NCBI GenBank assembly: GCA_945482615.1
Contig: CALYRG010000004.1
Location: 1 to 61,191 of the forward strand
DNA: 61,191 bases
Direction of reading: 5' to 3'
From: an uncultured Clostridia bacterium
Lineage (GTDB): Bacteria; Bacillota; Clostridia; Oscillospirales; Oscillospiraceae
In this document: positions 16,447 through 24,738 of the stretch, piece by piece
How positions within the stretch are numbered: position 1 is the first letter of the stretch
How the letters are laid out: each line of letters opens with the position of its first letter
The notes under the pieces: model-generated
What the model saw: only the letters and a program-made list of their open reading frames with translations
Told to the model about the DNA's origin: nothing
Database searches by the model: none
Made by a program: the position numbers and the translations under genes

Positions 16447-16582
16447 GGGCGATTATCAATCGCCCGTCTGTCCGTTGCCCCATCTGCACGTTGAATGGAA
16501 CGGTGTCGGTCTTCGATGCGCATTTGCCTGACAGGATTTGTTAACGCAGATCCCCACTGCGCGGGCGGTTCATAACCGCCCG
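16447..16582. repeat. Two GC palindromes in the gap before the PIG-L gene
   Basis: The 289-base gap holds two perfect short palindromes with trinucleotide loops: GGGCGATT-ATC-AATCGCCC (16447-16465) and CGGGCGGTT-CAT-AACCGCCCG (16562-16582). Each is next to a GTA-type flank (CCGTAGG and CCGTACA). They look like two members of a dispersed intergenic palindromic repeat family. No U-tract follows. No other gene is visible in this gap. Confidence 0.6.
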
Positions 16583-16657
16583 TACATGATTTCCGGTTTG
16601 GCAGACGGAAAAGCGGAGATACTATTTTAAGATCTTTACGAAAGGGGCATGTGAGCC

Positions 16658-17995
16658 GTGAGAAAACTGCTCCTGGCTGCTGGCCTGCTTGCTTTCCTGT
16701 CCTTTGGCTCCTGTACCGTCAGCGCCGACAGCTACGCTTCGGAGATTCCCCTCCAGGCGGTGGGGGAGGACGGAGCGGAATATCCCTGGGTCACCGACGG
16801 CTCCTATGATACCATGGAGCTGTTTTCCCCGGGCACGGTGCTTCATCTGACGGCCCGGGAGCCGGGGCAGACCATCTGGGGACTGTATCTGACCTGGGCC
16901 GCACCCCCGGAAAACTGGTGCCTTCTGGCAGACGGCGCTCCTGTGGCGCGGGAGGAAAACCACTACCTGCACCAGTATGCGCCCATACCTGAAGGGGCGC
17001 AGAGCGTATCTCTGGTGTTCCCGGATGGGGAGGCCCTGTGCTATGTCAAAGCCTACTCCCGGGGGCTTCTGCCGGAGGATGTTCAGATCTGGGAGCCTCC
17101 CTGCACCCAGGCGGATGTGCTGCTGTTCCCGGCCCACGCCGATGATGAAATCCTGTTCTTTGGCGGTGTGCTGGCAGAGTATGCCGGGGAGCGGGGGCTC
17201 AGCACCCAGGTGGTGTACTTTTCGGAATACTATGGTGTCCGGGAGCACGAAAAGCTGGACGGCCTGTGGGCCTGCGGAGTACGCAATTATCCTGTCAACG
17301 CCCCCTTCCCGGATGTGAAGCCGGAGACCCCGGAGGAGGCCCGGGAGCTGTTCGATGTGGAGCAGGCCACAGCCTTTCTGGTGGAGCAGCTTCGCCGCTT
17401 CCGTCCCCAGATTGTTGTCGGCCACGATGTGGATGGGGAGTATGGCCATGAGACCCACAAGCTGGTTTCCTGGCTTCTGCGCACGGCGGTGGCGTGCAGC
17501 ATGGACGAAAACGTCTACCCGGACTCCGCCGCAGTCTATGGGGTGTGGGACGTGCCCAAGACGTATCTGCACCTGTGGGACGAGAACCCTATAAGGCTTA
17601 ACTGCCGGAAACCCCTGGATGCCTTCGGCGGACGCACCGCTGTGGAGGCGGCAGCCCTGGCCTATACCAAGCATGTGTCCCAGCAGTGGTGCTGGTTCTA
17701 TGTGTCCGATGACTACGAATACAGTATCGCGGATTTTGGCTTGTATCGCACCACCGTCGGCTCGGACACCGGAAACGACATGATGGAAAGCCTGACCTCC
17801 TACGCCCAGCAAAGGCAGCAGGAAAGGCTCAAAAAGGCACAGAAGATGGTGGGGCAGCTTCGCAGTGCCCTCGGGGCAGTCCCAAATCCGGAGCTGCCGC
17901 CCCTTCCCACCCGGCCGTCCCTGCTGGCCCTGGGCAAAAATGCGCTCAGCTATCTCACCCGGGAATGCCTGGGGATTGCATCCGCCCTTCAATAA
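16658..17995 (+). CDS. Secreted PIG-L family deacetylase
   Basis: Encodes 445 residues from a GTG ten bases after AAAGGGGC. The N-terminus is a signal peptide (RKLLLAAGLLAFLSFGSC), possibly a lipoprotein signal with Cys20, though the FGSC box is imperfect. A beta-rich domain (about 25-145) precedes the zinc-dependent LmbE/PIG-L domain. The metal motif is HADDE (160-164), and the later conserved motif is GEYGHETH near residue 265. The family removes N-acetyl groups from GlcNAc-type sugars. Being exported, it could act on cell-wall or extracellular glycans, fitting the acylation enzymes nearby. It has no coupled neighbour. Confidence 0.87.
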   Translation: MRKLLLAAGLLAFLSFGSCTVSADSYASEIPLQAVGEDGAEYPWVTDGSYDTMELFSPGTVLHLTAREPGQTIWGLYLTWAAPPENWCLLADGAPVAREENHYLHQYAPIPEGAQSVSLVFPDGEALCYVKAYSRGLLPEDVQIWEPPCTQADVLLFPAHADDEILFFGGVLAEYAGERGLSTQVVYFSEYYGVREHEKLDGLWACGVRNYPVNAPFPDVKPETPEEARELFDVEQATAFLVEQLRRFRPQIVVGHDVDGEYGHETHKLVSWLLRTAVACSMDENVYPDSAAVYGVWDVPKTYLHLWDENPIRLNCRKPLDAFGGRTAVEAAALAYTKHVSQQWCWFYVSDDYEYSIADFGLYRTTVGSDTGNDMMESLTSYAQQRQQERLKKAQKMVGQLRSALGAVPNPELPPLPTRPSLLALGKNALSYLTRECLGIASALQ

Positions 17996-18024
17996 CAATG
18001 GGGCTGTTAAATAACCCCTAAGAA

Positions 18025-18109
18025 AACAAGCAGATCCGCTCTGGAATCAGAAAGAATCTGCTTGTTACGGATTGAACCGCTCCCTGTCTGCTTGACAGGG
18101 AGCGGTTCA
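18025..18109. repeat. Strong hairpins after the PIG-L gene
   Basis: Two stems stand in series: AACAAGCAGAT/ATCTGCTTGTT (18025-18035 with 18056-18066) and a perfect 16-bp stem with a five-base loop, TGAACCGCTCCCTGTC (18073-18088) with 18094-18109. Neither is followed by a clear T-run. They may terminate transcription between the convergent genes or be ends of a small mobile element. Confidence 0.6.
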
Positions 18110-18335
18110 GTCGTTCATATTCCGCATCAGATACATCCAGTATAACCGCCACATCGCCACCATCGCCGTGTCCCAAGCAAATCGTTACCCAAAATTCAAA
18201 GTTCCACTTTCAAAGCCGCCTTTCATCATTGCGCACCCTGTTCCAGAAAGGATATAACCCATTGTGCATACTTTTCTCCCAAGGGTAATTCATAATTCAC
18301 CTGTCTCACCTGTTTCCAGATGAGATGGTGCTCAC
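18110..18335. other. Gap with fragmentary minus-strand reading frames
   Basis: No intact gene is visible. On the minus strand short protein-like pieces appear in more than one frame, including LGEKYAQWVISFLEQGAQ-stop, and then FAWDTAMVAMWRLYWMYLM followed by RNMND-stop. The pieces lie directly downstream of the DUF6809-like gene. They look like a decayed gene but I cannot name it. Confidence 0.35.
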
Positions 18336-18632
18336 TTATTCAAATTTGGGTTCTGTGATATCTTCGAGACTGATCATGGATTCTACCGCCAGTCGCATGC
18401 CCAGCTTGAAGCCGATCGCAAAGGACGCAACCTCATTGGCTTCATTCAGTTCCGATACGCAGTCTTTGTATTTCCCGAAGGCCTCTTGCTGCGCCTGTGT
18501 CAGCGTTTCCGTCAGGCTGTCCTCATTCCGGGTCAGCAAATGTAGCGGATGGGAATAATCGCCACCCTTGACGATCTGCCGATCCATGGGACAAATGTTT
18601 CCGTAATACAGTTCTTCTATAATATTTCGCAT
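18336..18632 (-). CDS. Small DUF6809-type protein
   Basis: Encodes 98 residues from the ATG at 18632, six bases after AAGGAGGT; an upstream ATG at 18659 has no such site. The N-terminus MRNIIEELYYGNICPMDR is the typical start of the small uncharacterised family I know as DUF6809, seen across Clostridia. The rest is helical (TLTQAQQEAFGKYKDCVSEL, FAIGFKLGMRLAVESM). These proteins are often found on mobile elements and near resolvases, with no known activity. Here it lies between a decayed stretch and the terminator of the type III restriction system, in an AT-richer islet. Confidence 0.8.
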   Translation of the reverse strand: MRNIIEELYYGNICPMDRQIVKGGDYSHPLHLLTRNEDSLTETLTQAQQEAFGKYKDCVSELNEANEVASFAIGFKLGMRLAVESMISLEDITEPKFE

Positions 18633-18720
18633 GTCACCACCTCCTTTTGGCAGGGACACACAATACCAGCTTCCGCCGCAAACAGCTAGCTGAACGGCGC
18701 ATTGTTAGCAATAAAGTAAC

Positions 18721-18755
18721 AAAAAAACCGGCAGGCGGAATGACCCGTCTGCCGG
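18721..18755 (-). terminator. Terminator of the type III R-M operon
   Basis: ACCGGCAGGCG (18726-18736) pairs with CGTCTGCCGGT (18745-18755) with one G-T pair. The A-run at 18720-18726 becomes a T-run on the minus strand, directly after res. Confidence 0.88.
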
Positions 18756-18764
18756 TACTGTGCA

Positions 18765-21629
18765 TTATTCAAAGAATCCGTCAGTATCAAAGATATGTGC
18801 CAGCTCATCATCAGAGAAGGCCCGCAGCACCTTTTCCCGAACTGTAAGGTCTGTCAGTTCTAATCGTCTGAACCTGCTGGTTCCGCCAGCATCCGTGCTT
18901 CTACGAATTAGCTGGATTCTACCAATCTTATCCTCAACCTTCGCATATTCGGCCAGTGCCTTTGCCTTAGACAGATTGTCCACGTACTGATCACCATGGG
19001 GCTCCAGAATATCTACAACATAATCCAGTTCCGGATCTCTGCGCACGATCAGAAAGTCGGGATAGAAGGATTTCTTTTCGCCTCTGAAATCATAGGACAG
19101 GCATAGCGCCCACGATGCTCTGGAAGGATTACGGAGCCAACATACAAAGTCTGCGCGGTGGGATTCTTCCTCAATCAGCGGGCCTTCCCAGCCATTCAGC
19201 TTGATCTTTGCGATACCGGTCTCAGGCGATGCCAGCAGATGATTATCATATTCCGTGCCGTCCGCATCTTCCCTGACACAAATATTTTCCGGGATAGCAA
19301 AGATTTGCTCACTGACAATATCTGCATCCGCCAGAATATCATGATACTTTTTCTTGCAGGCGTCCGACTTATTTACAATCTTCAGGCGATATTTCTGCGA
19401 GAAATCATGCAGCTTCTTTTTGGCGTACTCACCCAGCTTTGCTCTGCAGGTATCATCTGCTGCAAACAGCACACAGTCGATTTTGTATGCATTGGGGTTT
19501 TCTACATCAAAGTATCTGCCACCATAGTATCTGGAGAAGCCATATCTGCCCAGTCTGGCATCTGCATTCCGCAGTTGCCTATCCAGATCCGTTTCAGACA
19601 TCAGAGTGTAATCGCGGAAATAATCCTCCTGTAGTGCTTTGCCGAAGGGATCAAATACCTGCACAGACAGCTTAAACTGCAGCACCTGATCCGCCATCGC
19701 ATCATACCGATTGGTGCGATGCAGCTCATCAATATAGTCGCGGATCATGGCCACCACATCATCGATGACTTCGTCCCGGGCATGCTGGTGAATGACGTTG
19801 TGGGTAAGCAGGGTGGTCATATCCAGCAAGGATTTCAAATAGTCATTGATCCGATCCTTACGGACAAGATATGTCATGTAGCCCTGTGCGTTGATGAAAT
19901 CAATGATTTCCACGCGATCAATTTCCGGGGAGAATGTCAGCTGCGTAGCCTGAGGAATATCCGCTGCCGGAGTAACCGATGTAGGCTCCTGCACATGGGA
20001 AGGCGCAGGAACTGTAACGGTCTGGGGTGGATTGTACTCCGGCGCATTGGTGCCGCCACCGATCGGTGCAGGTGTTACTGCAGGCTCTTCCGTATTGGTA
20101 ACCGGAGCTGCAGTTACGGTCGTTGAGGCCGGTGTCGTGCTGCCGGGAATATCAAAAATGCTCAGCTGATTAGGATCCGGAATGACCTGATGGGTACGTC
20201 TGGGGGTATGTACCGTCCATGTAACATAGGTAGGCTCTTCCAAGGATTCACCATTGATTTCGGTGGGAATATCGCCGCCTTCGTTGCTCTGCAGCTCATC
20301 CACAACCTTCTTAACGGTGTCCTTATCAAAATAGGGCAGATACAGCTTTACATCGTTCAGGAATTCGTCACGCATGACCCGCATCTGCAGCGGTGTACGC
20401 ACCATTCTGCCCAGCAGCTGGGCAATGTAGGTAGGATCGTGTCGCACAGCAAAGGACATCATAGTCTCTGCTCTGGGACAGTCCCAGCCGGTGGACAGTG
20501 CTTCTTTGAAGAACACCACCCGGATTTTATGGTCATCTGCAATTTCAGATGCTTTCACATGAGGAATCCGCAAGCCACTGATTTCTACGACTGCGCCTTC
20601 ACCGAAACAGTGTACCACCTCACCGGCTTTGAAGGGAGTACCAACCTTCTCTTCGATCTTTGCAAGAACATCTTCCAGATTGGTATCGGACAACGCACCG
20701 CCACTACCCTGACGTACCTGTACCACCAGAACAGGATCCACATTGGCGTAGTGTTGCTCAGAAGTGTACTGATACCAGCGCTTGCACTTTTTCAGCCATT
20801 CCTCCACGGCAGCTTCCAGCAGTACCATGTCATTATGCTTCTCCGGGTCTTCCGGGTAGGTAATGGCAATTCGATCCTTCAGCAGACCGGAACTGCGAAC
20901 CTCATCTGCAGTCACCACATACTTCTGCAAGCCCACATTGGTGGTGTTGCCTACAAGGGTATTGAACCGTTCTGCCGTAGCACTGATGCCAAGAATCACG
21001 GGCATGGAACGCATTCTGTGCTTGATGCCATTTTCCACGTACTCATAGCCCTTGATGAAGCGCTGCATGATGGTGGTGTCTTTACCGGCTTCCCGCTTAC
21101 TCTTGGCACCACGGTGGGCTTCGTCAATGATAAAATACAGGCGGTCTGCCTTGTTTTGAATGGTGTTATCCAGTGTTTCCCAGATGGTATACTGCCGGTC
21201 ATCAGAATGCTGGGTCAGCTTACCGCTCTTGCTGATCTTCTGGGTATTCAGGAAATAGACATGGCCATCCTCCAGCATCTCCATATCGAAAGAATCTTCA
21301 ACAATTGTGATGCACTGTCCGAAACGCAGTTTGCTGGTTTTCAGTTCAATCTTCTGCTTCGACTGTGCATTCAATTCCGGGGAGTCAGACAGCCATACAA
21401 AAATAGCTTCCGGCTGTTCTTCGAAGGTAGTTCCATCTACGAGGGTAGAACCGAAGAAAATATCCTCGATCAATGCTGCTGCAATGATGGTTTTACCTGC
21501 ACCGGTGGGTGCCTGCAAAGATACAACCTGTGTCTTTCCTCTGCGGCGGTAGCTGTCCAACGCATCTGCAATATCTACACGCAGTTCCTTGACAGCTTTG
21601 TCCTGAAAGGCTATTAAATTCACTTTCAT
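18765..21629 (-). CDS. res: Type III restriction endonuclease, Res subunit
   Basis: Encodes 954 residues of an SF2 helicase fused to a nuclease. Walker A is APTGAGKT (40-47), the DEAH box is IIDEAH (168-171), and motif VI reads AQLLGRMVRTPLQ. Near the C-terminus YPDFLIV and DILEPHG form the PD-(D/E)xK nuclease core. Res works with Mod, uses ATP, and cuts beside unmethylated asymmetric sites. Between helicase and nuclease halves (about residues 495-565) is a Pro/Thr/Ala-rich low-complexity linker (for example TTVTAAPVTNTEEPAVTPAP), which is unusual. The ATG overlaps the mod stop by four bases. All key motifs are intact, so the enzyme is likely active. Confidence 0.93.
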   Translation of the reverse strand: MKVNLIAFQDKAVKELRVDIADALDSYRRRGKTQVVSLQAPTGAGKTIIAAALIEDIFFGSTLVDGTTFEEQPEAIFVWLSDSPELNAQSKQKIELKTSKLRFGQCITIVEDSFDMEMLEDGHVYFLNTQKISKSGKLTQHSDDRQYTIWETLDNTIQNKADRLYFIIDEAHRGAKSKREAGKDTTIMQRFIKGYEYVENGIKHRMRSMPVILGISATAERFNTLVGNTTNVGLQKYVVTADEVRSSGLLKDRIAITYPEDPEKHNDMVLLEAAVEEWLKKCKRWYQYTSEQHYANVDPVLVVQVRQGSGGALSDTNLEDVLAKIEEKVGTPFKAGEVVHCFGEGAVVEISGLRIPHVKASEIADDHKIRVVFFKEALSTGWDCPRAETMMSFAVRHDPTYIAQLLGRMVRTPLQMRVMRDEFLNDVKLYLPYFDKDTVKKVVDELQSNEGGDIPTEINGESLEEPTYVTWTVHTPRRTHQVIPDPNQLSIFDIPGSTTPASTTVTAAPVTNTEEPAVTPAPIGGGTNAPEYNPPQTVTVPAPSHVQEPTSVTPAADIPQATQLTFSPEIDRVEIIDFINAQGYMTYLVRKDRINDYLKSLLDMTTLLTHNVIHQHARDEVIDDVVAMIRDYIDELHRTNRYDAMADQVLQFKLSVQVFDPFGKALQEDYFRDYTLMSETDLDRQLRNADARLGRYGFSRYYGGRYFDVENPNAYKIDCVLFAADDTCRAKLGEYAKKKLHDFSQKYRLKIVNKSDACKKKYHDILADADIVSEQIFAIPENICVREDADGTEYDNHLLASPETGIAKIKLNGWEGPLIEEESHRADFVCWLRNPSRASWALCLSYDFRGEKKSFYPDFLIVRRDPELDYVVDILEPHGDQYVDNLSKAKALAEYAKVEDKIGRIQLIRRSTDAGGTSRFRRLELTDLTVREKVLRAFSDDELAHIFDTDGFFE

Positions 21630-23725
21630 CTGCTGTTCCTCCCTGCGTTAATTCTGAAGTTGTCCAGATAATCCCGGTACAACTGATAGGTTTTCTTGTC
21701 CTCCAGCGCCTGTGTCATGGACACGAAACTGGATTCATAATCGGTGACGAGGTACACAACGTCGATTTCGGGATGCTGTATAAGCTGCTCGGCAAACTCA
21801 CCAAACTGGTTCTCATCATTGAGAATCGCCATTTTGTTATTCGGCAGGATGAGCATATCCGGTACGGATGCGTCAATGGTGGGACATTTGCCGATCGCAC
21901 CAGCCTTCATCCACAGGGTGGAGAGCAGCTCTTTGAACTGCATACCGAGTGACACCTTAGTTTTGTCGAGGAAGCCCAGCTTGAAGAATGCTGCGTTTGC
22001 CTTGAAACCATCTGCCATAGGAATATCGCTGCCGATGTAATTGCCCTTCAACAGATTTCCATTGACGTCATGGCCTTCAATGCTACACACAGTGCGCGGC
22101 CATGTAACATAGCGAGCAATGCCGCGAGCTTCCCATTCAGGATCTCCTTGCTTGATGCCGCGAGCCTCAAAGCCCTTGCGTTCCTCTGCGCTGATCTCAT
22201 TATTAGTAACCATGATGCAACAGCGATTGCCTCCGTCTTCTGCGTTAAGGAGATTGACTGCATGTAGGGTTGTACCAGATCCGGCAAAGAAATCTACGAT
22301 AAGCGCATTGGGCTTATTGGCTGTAAAGAAGTATAGACAATCCTTAACTGCATATAGGGATTTGGGGAAAGTGAAACGACGATCAGAAAATATATTTCCT
22401 ATCAGCCGCGATCCATACTGTGTTGCATCATGAGAGGAAATCCTCCAAATATCACCGGGTGTAGCAAGTACAAAATCTGTGTCATTATCAGCGACGATGA
22501 TTTCGTTATTAATGCCATGGCCGATAATTTCAAACTCACCGTTAATAATCTTTGAATACTCTCCGTCTTTAAGAATGTAGACGGTAAACCCCTTAGACTT
22601 ATTTCCTCCAATGCGAACACGCCCCTGCGCCATTCTGGAACGAAATGTATCTGTCGCCCACTGCCAGTTTCCTTCGCTCCCATTTTGACGAATTGGCAGT
22701 AATGCAGTACAGCCTTCTCTGACTGGCGCCACAGAAGTTCCGGGCGCAAGCGGATCACCTATTTCTTCAATTTTTCCAGTTTCATTATTTATATAAATAG
22801 GGTAAAAGCCGCCGGGGAAATGCTTGCGTTCAGAGTTTGTTCCAGAACGTTTCAGCAGATCCCACCTAATCTGACCCGTATGAGTTCGCCCTTTGCTCGA
22901 TACCCACTCTCTGTCCAGTCTTACGCGCTGCGGAGAAGACTTCCCCAGCATCACGAAGAACAAATATTCACCGCTTCTTCCAAATTCACCAACGCGGGCT
23001 ACATTTGCAGGGTTAATCATACTGCTGACCATTTGCATCCTAGCTTCTGGGAACATTTCTTCCAGCAAGCAGCCGAGGTGCAAATACTCTTTCTCGTCAA
23101 TGGTGACGATCAGTACAGAATCATCGGGATTCAACAGTCTCTTTGCAATCTCCAACCGCTTCTGCATAAACGACAGCCATTTGCTATGGCGATATTCATC
23201 CGCACCATCCACATAATCGTTGTTATATTTCCAATCCCGAGCTCCAGTATTATAGGGTGGGTCAATATAGATGCAATCCACTTTTCCTGCGTACAGATAT
23301 TCCAGCAGTTGCAGTGCATGGTAGTTGTCCGCTTCGATCAGGGTATGCCACAGTCCACTCTCTGGCGCATTACACACTTCTCCCAAGGGCTGCAGACAGG
23401 GATAAATAGGATCGCCCAGTTCTGCCGTTGTAACAAGTTCGTCTACTGCAAATTGTATGGTCTCCTTGCTGTTCTTAGGTAAACAGGTAGCCATATCATT
23501 CTCAATGCTCAGGACAGTGTAGGCCTCATTCGCTTTACCGTTCCGAACAGAAACCTTTGCTCCCTTCCGAATAGGAATATCATACAACGGGGTACACTCC
23601 GGGAGATGTTCTTCAAACACCAGACCGAACTTCTTCTGCTTCACCAACCTATCCGCTGCCTCCTGAATCTGCGCTCGGAGTTCCGGATTCTCGATTTTTT
23701 GAATCAATTCGTTCAGTGCTGCCAT
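21626..23725 (-). CDS. mod: Type III DNA methyltransferase, Mod subunit
   Basis: Encodes 699 residues from the ATG at 23725, just after GGGAGAGAG. Motif order is that of beta-class amino-methyltransferases: the catalytic DPPYNTG lies at about 155-161 and the AdoMet motif FFAGSGTT at about 479-486. Between them lies the target recognition region. N6-adenine methylation is expected for type III Mod; the recognised site cannot be read from sequence. An N-terminal helical and beta domain (LIQKIENPELRAQIQEAADR and GAKVSVRNGKANEAYTVLS) precedes the catalytic core, as in many Clostridial Mods. I saw no simple-sequence tract that would make it phase-variable. It is followed by res with a four-base overlap. 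Confidence 0.94.
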   Translation of the reverse strand: MAALNELIQKIENPELRAQIQEAADRLVKQKKFGLVFEEHLPECTPLYDIPIRKGAKVSVRNGKANEAYTVLSIENDMATCLPKNSKETIQFAVDELVTTAELGDPIYPCLQPLGEVCNAPESGLWHTLIEADNYHALQLLEYLYAGKVDCIYIDPPYNTGARDWKYNNDYVDGADEYRHSKWLSFMQKRLEIAKRLLNPDDSVLIVTIDEKEYLHLGCLLEEMFPEARMQMVSSMINPANVARVGEFGRSGEYLFFVMLGKSSPQRVRLDREWVSSKGRTHTGQIRWDLLKRSGTNSERKHFPGGFYPIYINNETGKIEEIGDPLAPGTSVAPVREGCTALLPIRQNGSEGNWQWATDTFRSRMAQGRVRIGGNKSKGFTVYILKDGEYSKIINGEFEIIGHGINNEIIVADNDTDFVLATPGDIWRISSHDATQYGSRLIGNIFSDRRFTFPKSLYAVKDCLYFFTANKPNALIVDFFAGSGTTLHAVNLLNAEDGGNRCCIMVTNNEISAEERKGFEARGIKQGDPEWEARGIARYVTWPRTVCSIEGHDVNGNLLKGNYIGSDIPMADGFKANAAFFKLGFLDKTKVSLGMQFKELLSTLWMKAGAIGKCPTIDASVPDMLILPNNKMAILNDENQFGEFAEQLIQHPEIDVVYLVTDYESSFVSMTQALEDKKTYQLYRDYLDNFRINAGRNSR

Positions 23726-23765
23726 TTTTCTCTCTCCCATTCTAATTATGGCATATTACCCCATA

Positions 23766-23785
23766 ATTAGTGATATATCACTAAT
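23766..23785. promoter_or_regulatory. Operator 1: palindrome beside the mod start site
   Basis: A perfect 20-bp palindrome, ATTAGTGATATATCACTAAT. Its core is TTAGTGA-TATA-TCACTAA. It lies immediately downstream of the predicted mod -10 box, where a bound protein would block or modulate initiation. The same core with the same 4-bp spacing recurs at 23839-23856. Confidence 0.82.
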
Positions 23786-23788
23786 AGT

Positions 23789-23818
23789 ATCATAATTGGA
23801 GGGACTCGGCAAAAACAA
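23789..23818 (-). promoter_or_regulatory. Putative mod-res promoter
   Basis: Minus strand TTGTTT (23818-23813), 18-base spacer, TATGAT (23794-23789). An overlapping alternative (TTGCCG, 17 bases, TACTAT) is also possible. Operator 1 begins only a few bases downstream. Confidence 0.6.
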
Positions 23819-23838
23819 TTTGTAATTTTCAATCATTT

Positions 23839-23856
23839 TTAGTGAAACATCACTAA
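23839..23856. promoter_or_regulatory. Operator 2: second TTAGTGA/TCACTAA palindrome
   Basis: TTAGTGA (23839-23845), AACA, TCACTAA (23850-23856). Same 7-4-7 layout as operator 1. It lies upstream of both divergent genes, between the predicted mod promoter and the regulator gene. A further single half-site, ATAGTGA (23887-23893), lies just before the regulator's ribosome binding site. Confidence 0.8.
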
Positions 23857-23916
23857 TATCAAGCCTCCATTTGGTTTATCATATACATAGTGATAAATCG
23901 TCCGGAGGCGCGTTGA

Positions 23917-24159
23917 ATGGACACCAGAGAAGCTATTGCCAATCGAATAAGGTGCCTATGTCAAGAGCAGAATATCACCCCTAACAAGCTCAGTACCATA
24001 TCTGCTGTTCCTCAGGCAACTATCAAAAGCATTCTGAACGGAGAAAGCAGAAATCCCGGTGCTGTTACCCTCAAAAAACTCTGTGATGGTTTCGGCATCA
24101 CATTAGGCGAATTCTTCGGAACCGATGAATTTAACGCTTTGGAGCAGGAAATTAGATAA
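23917..24159 (+). CDS. XRE-family regulator, probable R-M controller
   Basis: Encodes 80 residues, almost all of it a single Cro/C1-type helix-turn-helix: IANRIRCLCQEQNITPNKL, then STISAVPQATIKSILNG as the recognition part, and TLKKLCDGFGITLGEFF. GGAGG lies nine bases before the ATG. It is divergent from mod-res, and the 190-base gap carries two identical palindromes plus a half-site, a layout like that of the C (controller) proteins of type II R-M systems, which are also about 80 residues. I infer that it sets the timing of mod and res and controls itself. A generic islet repressor is the alternative. Confidence 0.88.
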   Translation: MDTREAIANRIRCLCQEQNITPNKLSTISAVPQATIKSILNGESRNPGAVTLKKLCDGFGITLGEFFGTDEFNALEQEIR

Positions 24160-24233
24160 TTTTTGATTCAAGGCCTGCCTCCGGATACCTTTTGTTTCTA
24201 TTAAAAGACATGCTTATAGTACTCTGAAACAGC

Positions 24234-24282
24234 AAAAAACGGCTGCATACCGGTGTTGATCCACCAGCATGCGGCCGTTTTG
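24234..24282. terminator. Bidirectional terminator after the XRE gene
   Basis: A long imperfect stem, ACGGCTGCAT (24239-24248) with ATGCGGCCGT (24269-24278), continues after one mismatch. AAAAAA lies on the left and TTTT on the right. Confidence 0.78.
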
Positions 24283-24320
24283 ACGTAAATATTCAGTTCT
24301 GAAACCATAAAAAGACCTGA

Positions 24321-24362
24321 CAATAAAAAGATGACTCATAAGTCTGGTAGACTTATGAGTCA
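24321..24362 (-). terminator. Terminator of tRNA-Leu
   Basis: A perfect 14-bp stem with three-base loop, TGACTCATAAGTCT (24332-24345) with 24349-24362. On the minus strand it is followed by ATCTTTTTATT. It lies eight bases after the tRNA 3' end. Confidence 0.9.
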
Positions 24363-24369
24363 AACATTA

Positions 24370-24455
24370 TGGTGCCGGTGACCGGACTCGAACCGGTACG
24401 CCATCGCTGGCGGTGGATTTTGAGTCCACTACGTCTACCATTTCATCACACCGGC
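24370..24455 (-). tRNA. tRNA-Leu (anticodon CAA)
   Basis: An 86-nt class II tRNA with encoded CCA. On the minus strand the acceptor GCCGGTG pairs with CACCGGC. The anticodon stem GTGGA/TCCAC holds loop CTCAAAA, giving CAA for UUG codons. A long variable arm (GCCAGCGATGGCG-type) is present, as required for leucine tRNAs, and the T-arm has GTTCGAGTC. It has its own promoter and terminator. It marks the edge of the restriction-modification islet, so it is a candidate insertion site. Confidence 0.95.
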
Positions 24456-24466
24456 ATTACCTTGAA

Positions 24467-24495
24467 ATTATAGCGCATTCATAAGGAAAATGCAA
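24467..24495 (-). promoter_or_regulatory. Promoter of tRNA-Leu
   Basis: Minus strand TTGCAT (24495-24490), 17-base spacer, TATAAT (24472-24467), 12 bases before the tRNA 5' end. Confidence 0.85.
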
Positions 24496-24631
24496 GGGGA
24501 AATTTCCAACTTCCGCCGGAACAGAATTTCCGCCTTCCCAGGGACGCGGGGCAGGGCAGTCCGGGAGTGCTGCCCTGCGGGGCGGGAAGGGGCAGCACAC
24601 AGAAAAGCCTGCGTTTTGGCAATCATTCCTA

Positions 24632-24660
24632 TTGCGCATTGAGATAAAATCCAATATAAT
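24632..24660 (+). promoter_or_regulatory. Promoter of the hybrid kinase gene
   Basis: TTGCGC (24632-24637), 17-base spacer, TATAAT (24655-24660). It is 79 bases before the start codon. Between it and the tRNA-Leu promoter I see no gene. Confidence 0.7.
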
Positions 24661-24738
24661 ATGAGAAAGCTCATTGGGATGACGCAAACGACTGTGAACC
24701 GGGGGCAATCGCCGGCCCGGTTCTGAAATGGGAGATGC

